DNA of 5,844 bases from positions 1 to 5,844 of the forward strand of contig JAFUPE010000077.1 of assembly GCA_017481395.1 (NCBI GenBank). The letters run 5' to 3'. The notes beneath the pieces are model-generated. The model had not been told where the DNA came from and ran no database searches. It saw nothing but the letters and a program-made list of their open reading frames with translations. Every line of letters starts with the position of its first letter. The first letter of the stretch is position 1. Below, one piece after another: positions 1 to 5,844 of this stretch. The position numbers and the translations under genes were made by a program. Source of the stretch: Ruminococcus sp. (GTDB taxonomy: Bacteria; Bacillota_A; Clostridia; Oscillospirales; Acutalibacteraceae).

Positions 1-2357
1 ATGGTTGCGGCGGTGCAACAGGTTCTTCCAAATCTCACACAACTGAATCTCTTGAAACCTGCGGTGCAGAGGTTCAGAAGGGTAATGCTCCCGAAGAAAG
101 AAAGCTTCAGCGTCTTTTCAGAAATTATGATGCTTGCCGTATGATCAAGCGTTGCAACGACTTTGGTGCAGGCGGCGTTTCTGTTGCTATTGGTGAGCTT
201 GCAGACGGTCTTAAAATTAACCTCAACGCTGTTCCCAAAAAGTATGACGGTCTTGACGGAACAGAGCTTGCTATAAGTGAATCTCAGGAGAGAATGGCAG
301 TTGTAGTTGAGCCTAAGGACGTTGAAGGTTTCCTGAAGCTTGCTGCAAGTGAAAACCTTAACGCAACAGTTGTTGCTGAGGTTACTGCTGAGCCCAGACT
401 TGTTATGAACTGGAACGGCAAGGATATTGTTAACATCAGCCGTGATTTCTTAAATTCCAACGGTGCTGAGAAGCACATTGACATTACTCCTGCATCCCCT
501 GAGTGCTACAAAAAGAACATTGAGGGTACATTTGCAGATAATATGAAGAAGACAGCAGATGACCTTAACATCTGCTCTCGCCGTGGTCTTTCCGAAAGAT
601 TTGACTCTACCATTGGTGCAGGCACAGTGCTTATGCCCTTTGGCGGTAAAAATCAGACTACTCCCATTCAGGCTATGGCTCACAAGATTCCTGTTGAGAA
701 AAAGCACACCAACACCTGCTCACTTATGAGCTGGGGCTACAATCCCTTTATTGCTGAGAAGAGCCCCTACCACGGTGCTTACCTTGCAGTTGTTGAGTCT
801 GTTTGCAAGCTTATTGCAAGCGGTGCTGATATTACTGATGTTTACCTTACATTCCAAGAGTACTTCGAGCGTCCCGGTAAAGATGGCAAGCGTTGGGGCA
901 AGCCTTTGGCTTCCCTTTTAGGTGCATTTGAGGCACAGCTTGAGCTGGGTATAGGCTCCATTGGCGGCAAGGACTCTATGAGTGGTACCTTCGAGAATTT
1001 AGATGTCCCCCCCACACTGGTTTCCTTCGCTGTTACAACTGCTGACTCTAAGGATGTTATTTCTCCCGAGTTCAAGAAGGCAGGCAACAAGGTTGTTCGT
1101 ATTGCTGCAGAGCTTGACGAAAACCACCTTCCCAAGACCGACTCTCTCTTCGCTGTAATTAATAAAGTTACTGAGCTTATGAGAAGCGGCAAGGTTTACT
1201 CTGCTTACACTCCCACTATGGGCGGTATTGCTGAGGCGGTTATGAAGATGGCTATGGGTAACTCCTTCGGCTTTAAGTTTGAGGATGACCTTTCAAATGA
1301 CGCTATCTTCGGCTATGACTACGCTTCTTTCCTCTTAGAGGTTGACGCAGACGCAGACTTTGGCGAGGTTATCGGCTTTGTAACAGACGACGGTGCATTT
1401 ACAAAGGGTGCTGAAACTGTTGCTACTGCTGAAATTGACAAGCTTTATGAAGACAAGCTTGAGTCTGTTTACTCCTGCAATATCAAGCACGAGAAAAAGG
1501 ACATCCCCGCATTTGAATATAAGTCCGACATTAAATTAGCTCCTGCTATTAAGGTAGCCAAGCCCAAAGTAATCATCCCTGCATTCCCCGGAACAAACTG
1601 CGAATATGACAGTGCAAAGGCTATGATGGACGCAGGTGCTGAGGCAGAGATTGTTGTTATCAAGAATCTTACAGCCAACGCAATTGCCGAAAGCGTTGAC
1701 TACTTTGCAAATAAAGTTAAAGATGCTCAGATGATTTTCATTCCCGGCGGATTTAGCGGCGGTGACGAGCCCGACGGTTCTGCTAAGTTTATTACAGCAT
1801 TCTTTAGAAATGCTGCTGTTAAAGAGGCGGTTACTGACCTTCTCGACAATCGTGACGGCTTGATGTGCGGTATCTGCAACGGCTTCCAGGCACTTATTAA
1901 GCTTGGTTTAGTACCCTTTGGTAAGATTATTGATACTGACGACACCTGCCCCACACTGGGCTTTAACACCATCGCAAGACACCAGAGTAAGATTGTAAGA
2001 ACACGAATTGCTTCTAACAAATCTCCTTGGCTCAGCGGTATGGAAGTTGGCGACATTGTAAATGTTCCTATTTCACACGGTGAGGGTCGCTTTATTGCAA
2101 GCGACGAGCTTATTATGAAGCTTGCCGAGAACGGCCAGATTGCTACTCAGTATGTTGATCTTATGGGTAATCCCACAAGTGACGTTCAGTTTAACCCCAA
2201 CGATTCTATGTATGCTATCGAGGGTATCACCTCTCCCGACGGCAGAGTATTCGGTAAGATGGGTCACTCTGAAAGAAAGGGCGAATTCCTCTACAAGAAC
2301 GTAGAGGGTAACTACGACATCAAGATGTTTGAGTCCGCTGTAAAATACTATAAGTGA
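1..2357 (+). CDS. purL: Phosphoribosylformylglycinamidine synthase, large fused type (5' end missing)
   Basis: This enzyme makes FGAM from FGAR, glutamine and ATP in the fourth step of cytosolic de novo purine synthesis. The reading frame is open from base 3, so the gene runs in from outside the window; 784 residues are visible. The ATG at 141 is internal, because conserved PurL sequence (GGATGSSKSHTTESLETCG) precedes it. Visible residues 1-150 are the end of the first AIRS-type half. Residues 205-480 are the second half, with FGGKNQTTPIQ and the glycine-rich GSIGGKDSMSG. Residues 521-784 are a class I glutaminase domain starting PKVIIPAFPGTNCEYD. Its nucleophile is Cys625 in GICNGFQ (codon 1875-1877), with His755 and Glu757 in GHSER. 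Having the glutaminase on the same chain marks the large PurL type, not the separate PurS/PurQ/PurL of Bacillus. The family is usually about 1200-1300 residues, so roughly a third is outside. The gene ends in tandem stops (TGA TAA). Confidence 0.97.
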   Translation, partial: GCGGATGSSKSHTTESLETCGAEVQKGNAPEERKLQRLFRNYDACRMIKRCNDFGAGGVSVAIGELADGLKINLNAVPKKYDGLDGTELAISESQERMAVVVEPKDVEGFLKLAASENLNATVVAEVTAEPRLVMNWNGKDIVNISRDFLNSNGAEKHIDITPASPECYKKNIEGTFADNMKKTADDLNICSRRGLSERFDSTIGAGTVLMPFGGKNQTTPIQAMAHKIPVEKKHTNTCSLMSWGYNPFIAEKSPYHGAYLAVVESVCKLIASGADITDVYLTFQEYFERPGKDGKRWGKPLASLLGAFEAQLELGIGSIGGKDSMSGTFENLDVPPTLVSFAVTTADSKDVISPEFKKAGNKVVRIAAELDENHLPKTDSLFAVINKVTELMRSGKVYSAYTPTMGGIAEAVMKMAMGNSFGFKFEDDLSNDAIFGYDYASFLLEVDADADFGEVIGFVTDDGAFTKGAETVATAEIDKLYEDKLESVYSCNIKHEKKDIPAFEYKSDIKLAPAIKVAKPKVIIPAFPGTNCEYDSAKAMMDAGAEAEIVVIKNLTANAIAESVDYFANKVKDAQMIFIPGGFSGGDEPDGSAKFITAFFRNAAVKEAVTDLLDNRDGLMCGICNGFQALIKLGLVPFGKIIDTDDTCPTLGFNTIARHQSKIVRTRIASNKSPWLSGMEVGDIVNVPISHGEGRFIASDELIMKLAENGQIATQYVDLMGNPTSDVQFNPNDSMYAIEGITSPDGRVFGKMGHSERKGEFLYKNVEGNYDIKMFESAVKYYK

Positions 2358-2365
2358 TAAAAAAT

Positions 2366-2405
2366 TCAGCCTTCCATTTTATATGGAGGGCTGATGTTAT
2401 TTATT
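2366..2405 (+). terminator. Rho-independent terminator after purL
   Basis: The arms CAGCCTTCCA (2367-2376) and TGGAGGGCTG (2384-2393) form a 10-bp stem with a 7-base loop, extendable by one T-A pair. One pair is a U-G wobble when read on the + strand; on the - strand it would be an A-C mismatch, so the hairpin suits transcripts from purL. The stretch after it is T-rich but broken (ATGTTATTTATT), so termination may be incomplete. It begins 9 bp after the purL stop and precedes a separate promoter, suggesting purL is the last gene of its transcript. Confidence 0.75.
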
Positions 2406-2447
2406 GCTATTTTTCACTTTATATAATATAATATTTTCCATAAGGAG
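2404..2447 (+). promoter_or_regulatory. Sigma-A-type promoter and RBS of the thioesterase gene
   Basis: A -35-like TTGCTA (2404-2409, four of six consensus bases) lies 17 bp before a perfect -10 TATAAT (2427-2432). A second perfect TATAAT overlaps it at 2422-2427, but the sequence 17 bp before that one (ATTTAT) is a poor -35. The ribosome binding site AAGGAG (2442-2447) ends 8 bases before the ATG at 2456. Transcription from the better-spaced pair would start near 2439, leaving a leader of under 20 bases that holds little besides the ribosome binding site. Confidence 0.65.
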
Positions 2448-2455
2448 ATGTTAAA

Positions 2456-2869
2456 ATGTACTCTTACAAGCACAAAATCAAATACTACGAAACCGACAAA
2501 ATGGGTGTTACCCACCATTCCAACTACATCCGCTTTATGGAAGAAGCAAGGACTGATTTTCTCTGCAGTCACGGCTTTGACTACGCCAAGCTTGAGGAAA
2601 TGGGCATAATCTCCCCGGTTGTATCAATAAAATGCAAGTACAGAAACACCACTACCTACCCCGATGTTATTGACATTTTTGTATCTGTTGAGGAAGTAAA
2701 GGCTGCTAAAATCCGCTTTAATTATATTATGAAAAAGGCTGACGGCACAGTTTGCATTGAAGCTGCAAGCGAGCATTGCTTTATTACCAAAGACGGAAAA
2801 ATTGCAAGGCTTAAGAAAGACTTCCCCGAATTTTTCGAGGCTATGACAAAGCTTGCAGAAAACAAGTAA
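2456..2869 (+). CDS. Acyl-CoA thioesterase, YbgC/4HBT hot-dog family
   Basis: This is a 137-residue single-domain protein, the normal length for a 4-hydroxybenzoyl-CoA thioesterase-like hot-dog enzyme, which hydrolyses acyl-CoA (or acyl-ACP) thioesters in the cytosol as a homo-oligomer. The diagnostic N-terminal motif is YYETDKMGVTHHSNYIRFME (residues 10-29). It matches the family pattern in which the Asp before xxGV (here D14) is the catalytic residue, followed by the His-rich turn and the long central helix with EEART. The rest is the expected run of beta strands (VVSIKCKY, IDIFVSV, IRFNYIM, CIEAASEHCFI). The ATG at 2456 is supported by AAGGAG at ideal spacing. It sits alone between two terminators with its own promoter, so the context gives no substrate. 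Orthologues in Clostridia are usually annotated only as acyl-CoA thioesterase; substrate and physiological role are unknown. Confidence 0.92.
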   Translation: MYSYKHKIKYYETDKMGVTHHSNYIRFMEEARTDFLCSHGFDYAKLEEMGIISPVVSIKCKYRNTTTYPDVIDIFVSVEEVKAAKIRFNYIMKKADGTVCIEAASEHCFITKDGKIARLKKDFPEFFEAMTKLAENK

Positions 2870-2882
2870 ACACACAAAATTT

Positions 2883-2912
2883 AAGGCGACTCCCTCAGGA
2901 GCCGCCTTTATT
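2883..2912. terminator. Shared bidirectional terminator between convergent genes
   Basis: The arms AAGGCG-A-CTCC (2883-2893) and GGAG-C-CGCCTT (2898-2908) enclose a 4-base loop. On the + strand the seventh pair is an A-C mismatch; on the - strand the same position is a G-U wobble, giving an uninterrupted 11-bp stem. The + side is followed by TTTATTATT, the - side by TTAAATTTTG. The hairpin starts 14 bp beyond the thioesterase stop and lies 5 bp beyond the stop of the - strand dockerin gene, so it can end both transcripts. Confidence 0.8.
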
Positions 2913-2913
2913 A

Positions 2914-4233
2914 TTAATCGTCGTATGCCATGGTATATTCAGATACAACAACGCCCTTAATGCCTTCTATATCTGCCTTATTCACTTCAATGAAAATATT
3001 GTAATTACCAAAAGCACATTCCACCAAATCACCGTCGGGATTGCCCGAAAAAGCGCTGATATAAAGCACTCCGTCAGCATAAGCCAATCCGTCGGGGACA
3101 TATTTTATAGAACTGGTGATAAACCATCTGTAAAGGTACACTAACGAATTCTTTTCGAAAAACTTTTCATCGTATTTGACAAGTGTTTTGCCAAAAAACG
3201 CCTCAAACTCCCCTACGCTGTCAATTACAGTAGTATAACTTTTTATATCGGGGGTATCGTAATTTTGAATCAACGCATCCGAGGCGAGAGGTCCTGAATT
3301 GTCCATAGTAGCCTCAATAAGCTTCAAGTCCGTTACATTTTTATAATCAAATGTAACAGGATACTTTTCTCTACGGCAGGTGTAATCTAAGCCTGCCAGT
3401 TTCTTCTGAATATCCGTTGCATCTTTAACGTTTATGTTCAAGTCACCGTTAAAGTCTGCTACAAGTTTATCCACCTTGCTCAGCTTAGCACAGTATTTCT
3501 GCTGTGCCGTAGCATCCTTAATATTAAGCTCACCGTCAGAATTTACGTCACCTATAACATAACCTTTCTCTATGGTTTTGTCAAACCAATCGGCATTGTC
3601 TTTAATCTTTACAGGAATGAACACGTCGGTATAATTAGTCTTAACCTTGCTGAGCAAGTCCTCAATATCAGGGTCTAATGAGATTATATGAATCAAATAC
3701 TCATTCATAGCAATGTAATAATCAATTTGCGGAGGGTCACAGTCCTCATATGACTTGCAAATAACGTAAGGTGTCTCGTCTATTGTTCCCTCGTCGAAGG
3801 TTGAAACCCCTTCCTTGACTTTGGCAGTTTCAAGCTGAGCTAATACCTCATCAGTATTATAGCCATAGTAAACAAATGCTCTTAATACCCCGGGGTAGCT
3901 GTTTTCATAGTCAAAGGATGTAAAGGTGTAATCAACACCCTGACCATAATGTGACTCTGCAAAGCTAAAGTGCACGGGAACTGAAGATTTGACGTCGATA
4001 TCAACTGAAAGCACCTGACGATATTCTTGGTGGTAGCTTTTAGGAATATCGCTCTTAAAGTTGAAGCCATCGTAATAAGGATACTCCTCAGCATAATCAG
4101 ATAATGCAGTAAGCATATCAGCCTCATTTTCAAAGTTTGCTGAGTATGGCGGAGCTAAGGCACTTGCTGAAAGTGCTGAGCCTACAATAATAAGCAGTAC
4201 CAGTGTGAATGAAAAAATCCTTTTGAATGTCAT
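2914..4233 (-). CDS. Exported protein with central type I dockerin module
   Basis: The product has 439 residues. Residues 1-25 are a Sec signal peptide: basic MTFKR, hydrophobic core FSFTLVLLIIVG, and a likely cleavage site after ASA (A25). There is no lipobox, sortase motif or later membrane helix, so it is probably secreted or held at the surface through partners. Residues 30-215 form a Tyr- and acid-rich domain I do not recognise. Residues 227-282 are a dockerin with two calcium loops, DVNSDGELNIKD (229-240) and DFNGDLNINVKD (260-271), each followed by AT and a helix. Dockerins bind cohesins in cellulosome-type assemblies. Residues 290-439 are a second unassigned domain, faintly reminiscent of PrcB-like C-terminal domains (VIDSVGEFEAFF, then paired hydrophobic strands). 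No glycosidase or protease motif is visible. AAGGAGG (4247-4241) lies 7 bases before the ATG and fixes the start. The coding sequence and dockerin are clear; the function is not known. Confidence 0.88.
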   Translation of the reverse strand: MTFKRIFSFTLVLLIIVGSALSASALAPPYSANFENEADMLTALSDYAEEYPYYDGFNFKSDIPKSYHQEYRQVLSVDIDVKSSVPVHFSFAESHYGQGVDYTFTSFDYENSYPGVLRAFVYYGYNTDEVLAQLETAKVKEGVSTFDEGTIDETPYVICKSYEDCDPPQIDYYIAMNEYLIHIISLDPDIEDLLSKVKTNYTDVFIPVKIKDNADWFDKTIEKGYVIGDVNSDGELNIKDATAQQKYCAKLSKVDKLVADFNGDLNINVKDATDIQKKLAGLDYTCRREKYPVTFDYKNVTDLKLIEATMDNSGPLASDALIQNYDTPDIKSYTTVIDSVGEFEAFFGKTLVKYDEKFFEKNSLVYLYRWFITSSIKYVPDGLAYADGVLYISAFSGNPDGDLVECAFGNYNIFIEVNKADIEGIKGVVVSEYTMAYDD

Positions 4234-4272
4234 AATAACGCCTCCTTTTTGTATTTAGGTTTTACCCTTTCA

Positions 4273-4311
4273 CCTATTAGACGTAATATATGCGAAAAAC
4301 TCACGGTACAA
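4273..4311 (-). promoter_or_regulatory. Candidate promoter for the dockerin-protein gene
   Basis: Two readings are possible on the - strand. A weak sigma-A-like pair is TTGTAC (4311-4306), 17 bp, TATTAC (4288-4283). Alternatively CGTCTAATAGG (4283-4273) resembles the CGTC-type -10 of ECF sigma factors, preceded by a TTTTT run (4299-4295) as often found in such spacers; but no clear TGAAAC/TGTAAC-type -35 lies 16-17 bp upstream (CGTGAG there, TGTACC five bases further). An A/T-rich tract (4311-4330) lies upstream. Either reading gives a leader of roughly 40 bases. I see no riboswitch in it. Confidence 0.35.
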
Positions 4312-4334
4312 ATTAAAATTTTTTCTAAAAAGTT

Positions 4335-4368
4335 AAAACCTCTGTTCTTTCTTAAGAACAGAGGTTTT
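4335..4368 (-). terminator. Strong perfect-stem terminator after mscL
   Basis: The arms 4335-4349 and 4354-4368 are perfectly complementary over 15 bp (AAAACCTCTGTTCTT against its complement) around a 4-base loop. The hairpin lies 14 bp beyond the mscL stop. On the - strand it has A-tract, GC-containing core and T-tract, the last continuing as TTTTAACTTTTT. It separates the tyrS-mscL transcript from the dockerin-protein gene. The stem is symmetrical and the + strand side has five Ts, so it would also block antisense transcription. Confidence 0.9.
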
Positions 4369-4382
4369 TATGTAGGGTTAAA

Positions 4383-4850
4383 TTAGTCTTTAATTTCAGA
4401 TGTACAATGGGGACAACGGGTTGCCTTGATGTCGATTTCTGACTGGCAGAAAGGACATTTTTTGGTTGTGGGCTCGGGCTTTGGAGCTTCCTTTTTGGGC
4501 ACAAGACCCTTAACGCCTGCAATAGCCTTAACAAGCAAGAACACAACAAATGCTAAAATAAGGAAGTAAATAACCGCAGAGATAAAGTTACCATAGCAGA
4601 AAGTAGCCACGCCTGCTTCTTTAAGAGCAGTTAAGTTATTCTCTACGCCCTCGGGGATTTCGCCAAGCACAACATACCAGCTTGAAAAATCCACACCGCC
4701 TGTAATAAGGGAAATAAAAGGCATAATTACGTCGTCAACAAGTGACTTGATAATACCCTGAAAAGCGGCACCGATTACAACACCGACTGCCATGTCGATT
4801 ACGCTGCCCTTAGAAATAAAGGCTTTGAATTCTTCGAAAAACTTTTTCAC
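4383..4850 (-). CDS. mscL: Large-conductance mechanosensitive channel with zinc-ribbon tail
   Basis: MscL forms a pentameric membrane pore that opens under membrane tension and releases solutes during hypo-osmotic shock. The 155-residue product begins with the amphipathic N-terminal helix (KKFFEEFKAFISKGS). TM1 is at about residues 16-44 (VIDMAVGVVIGAAFQGIIKS, then LVDDVIMPF), a periplasmic-type loop at 50-86, and TM2 at about 87-112 (YGNFISAVIYFLILAFVVFL). These align readily with E. coli MscL, which has 136 residues. After a Pro/Lys linker (118-130) comes a short zinc-ribbon-like segment with two knuckles, C132-PF-C135 and C146-PH-C149. It replaces the usual C-terminal helical bundle. The start codon is GTG: the first in-frame ATG is residue 20, inside TM1, and would destroy the channel. 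The gene lies 28 bp after tyrS with no terminator between, so the two are probably cotranscribed. The channel call is secure; a role for the tail is unknown. Confidence 0.96.
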   Translation of the reverse strand: MKKFFEEFKAFISKGSVIDMAVGVVIGAAFQGIIKSLVDDVIMPFISLITGGVDFSSWYVVLGEIPEGVENNLTALKEAGVATFCYGNFISAVIYFLILAFVVFLLVKAIAGVKGLVPKKEAPKPEPTTKKCPFCQSEIDIKATRCPHCTSEIKD

Positions 4851-4856
4851 TTAGAA

Positions 4857-4864
4857 CACCCTTT
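4857..4864 (-). promoter_or_regulatory. Ribosome binding site supporting the GTG start of mscL
   Basis: On the - strand AAAGGGTG lies 6 bases before the GTG at 4850. It is an imperfect Shine-Dalgarno (AAAGG core, then GTG) and is weaker than those of the other genes here. With a GTG start, this suggests modest translation, possibly helped by ribosomes finishing tyrS 28 bp upstream. Confidence 0.6.
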
Positions 4865-4878
4865 CAATAAATATTAAA

Positions 4879-5844
4879 TTATTTCAAAACGGCTTTGTGG
4901 AAAACCTTTTTGCCCTTTTTGATAACGATGTAACCGTCTGTAAAGTCATCTGCTGTAAAGGACTTGAATACATCATTTACCTTTTCGTCCTTTGCACTTA
5001 CGCCACCCTGCTGAATTAAACGTCTTGCTTCACCTTTTGATGCTGCTAAGTTACACTTAACCATCAAGTCCATAATACCGATAGCACCGTCAGTAAAATC
5101 ATCAGCAGAAATTTCTGTAGAAGGCATATTCTCTGTACTTACAGCACCTGAGAAAAGTGCACGTGCTGTTTCCTGAGCCTTTGTAGCTTCTTCTTCGCCG
5201 TGGATAAGCTTTGTAACCTCAAAAGCTAAGATTTCCTTAGCCTTATTGATTTCACTGCCCTCCCACTGTGCAATCTCGTTGATATAATCAAGAGGTAAGA
5301 AGGTTAAAATCTTCATGCAACGGATAACGTCGGCATCGTCAACGTTTCTCCAGTACTGGTAAAACTCGTAGGGGCTGGTCTTGTTGGGGTCAAGCCATAA
5401 AGCACCCTTTTCGGTTTTGCCCATCTTCTTACCTTCGTGATTTGTAAGCAAAGTACATGTAAAGGCATTAGCCTTGGTATTTTCGGGAATAGGTGTGCCA
5501 TTTTCCTCAAACTCCTTGGCAGCAATACGTCTGATAAGCTCAACACCGCCTATCATATTGCTCCACTGGTCATCACCGCCAAGCTCAAGCTTACAGCCGT
5601 ACTTCTGATTAAGCACATAGAAGTCGTAGCTCTGCATAAGCATGTAATTGAGCTCGAAGAATGTAAGACCTCTTTCCATTCTCTGCTTGTAGCATTCGGC
5701 AGCAAGCATCTTGGAAATTGTAAAGTGAACGCCAACCTTCTTGATAAACTGGATGTAGTTAAGGTCTAAGAGCCAGTCGGCATTGTTAACAATAAGAGCC
5801 TTGCCGTCAGAAAAATCAATGAGGTTAGACATCTGCTTCTTAAA
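4879..5844 (-). CDS. tyrS: Tyrosyl-tRNA synthetase (N-terminus beyond the window)
   Basis: This class I aminoacyl-tRNA synthetase charges tRNA-Tyr with tyrosine in the cytosol. The frame stays open to base 5844 (FKKQ before MSNLIDFSDGKAL), so the ATG at 5832 is internal and the gene continues outside. 321 residues are visible; the family usually has about 400-420, so some 85-90 are missing, including the HIGH motif. Visible are the Rossmann-fold tyrosine pocket segment MQSYDF, GGDDQW (5580-5563), and the KMSKS-equivalent KKMGKT (5430-5413) followed by EKGALWLD. Then come the anticodon-binding helical region (SPYEFYQYWRNVDDADV, INKAKEILAFEVTKLIHGEE) and a C-terminal S4 RNA-binding domain (about 5055-4900: SKGEARRLIQQGG). 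It ends at TAA and is followed after 28 bp by mscL. Any T-box or promoter would be outside the window. Confidence 0.97.
   Translation of the reverse strand, partial: FKKQMSNLIDFSDGKALIVNNADWLLDLNYIQFIKKVGVHFTISKMLAAECYKQRMERGLTFFELNYMLMQSYDFYVLNQKYGCKLELGGDDQWSNMIGGVELIRRIAAKEFEENGTPIPENTKANAFTCTLLTNHEGKKMGKTEKGALWLDPNKTSPYEFYQYWRNVDDADVIRCMKILTFLPLDYINEIAQWEGSEINKAKEILAFEVTKLIHGEEEATKAQETARALFSGAVSTENMPSTEISADDFTDGAIGIMDLMVKCNLAASKGEARRLIQQGGVSAKDEKVNDVFKSFTADDFTDGYIVIKKGKKVFHKAVLK

Noticed and set aside
1..144. An ATG at base 1 opens a 47-codon reading frame; the ATG at 141 could be taken as the purL start.
   Set aside because: Frame 3 across the same stretch encodes conserved PurL sequence continuous with the rest, so both ATGs are internal and the short frame is a shadow.
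1007..1013. Run of seven Cs inside purL, a possible frameshift or slippage site.
   Set aside because: The frame continues unbroken with conserved PurL sequence on both sides (DVPPTLVSF), and nothing suggests an alternative product.
842..1192. 116-codon - strand open frame opposite purL, and similar ones at 1727-2056 and 450-707.
   Set aside because: Shadows of the biased codon use in purL; no start signals and no recognisable domains.
4252..4275. GGGTAAAACC in the - strand leader of the dockerin gene looks like the GGGCAAACC element of c-di-GMP-I riboswitches.
   Set aside because: The leader is only about 40 bases; the second helix, tetraloop receptor partner and the rest of the conserved core are absent.
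4352..4549. 65-codon open frame on the - strand over the end of mscL and the terminator.
   Set aside because: It overlaps mscL in another frame and runs into the terminator hairpin; low-complexity basic composition and no ribosome binding site.
4865..4900. Possible separate promoter for mscL in the A/T-rich tyrS-mscL junction (- strand).
   Set aside because: The best -10 (TAATTT) matches only three of six bases and no good -35 accompanies it; cotranscription with tyrS is simpler.
5437..5769. 110-codon + strand open frame opposite tyrS.
   Set aside because: Antisense shadow of a highly conserved tyrS region; no ribosome binding site and no recognisable protein features.

Overview
The window carries five protein-coding genes and no sign of phage, CRISPR, transposon or defence content. 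It looks like chromosomal sequence from a Gram-positive anaerobe of the class Clostridia, probably an Oscillospiraceae/Ruminococcus-type gut bacterium. The basis is the fused large-type PurL of the clostridial kind, a secreted protein with a dockerin module, strong AAGGAG-type ribosome binding sites, an MscL with a zinc-ribbon tail, and moderate GC. The assignment is inferred from gene content; no phylogenetic marker was compared.

Left part, + strand (1-2869): the window opens inside purL, encoding phosphoribosylformylglycinamidine synthase, of which the C-terminal 784 residues are present, including the complete glutaminase domain. A hairpin terminator follows the tandem stop. A compact promoter then drives a single small gene for a hot-dog fold acyl-CoA thioesterase of the YbgC/4HBT type.

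Right part, - strand (2914-5844): read in the direction of transcription, the order is tyrS (tyrosyl-tRNA synthetase, N-terminus cut by the window end), mscL (mechanosensitive channel, GTG start, C-terminal four-cysteine zinc ribbon), a strong perfect hairpin terminator, and a gene for an exported 439-residue protein with a dockerin in its middle. tyrS and mscL are 28 bp apart with no terminator between them and are probably cotranscribed. The exported-protein gene has its own leader and candidate promoter.

The two halves converge at a single hairpin (2883-2908) that can serve both strands. The genes do not form one pathway: purine synthesis, acyl-CoA hydrolysis, translation, osmotic protection and a cell-surface or secreted protein simply lie side by side. 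There is no gap over 300 bases without a gene. The least understood part is the exported dockerin protein, whose two flanking domains I cannot assign. I see no evidence for a new multi-gene system here.
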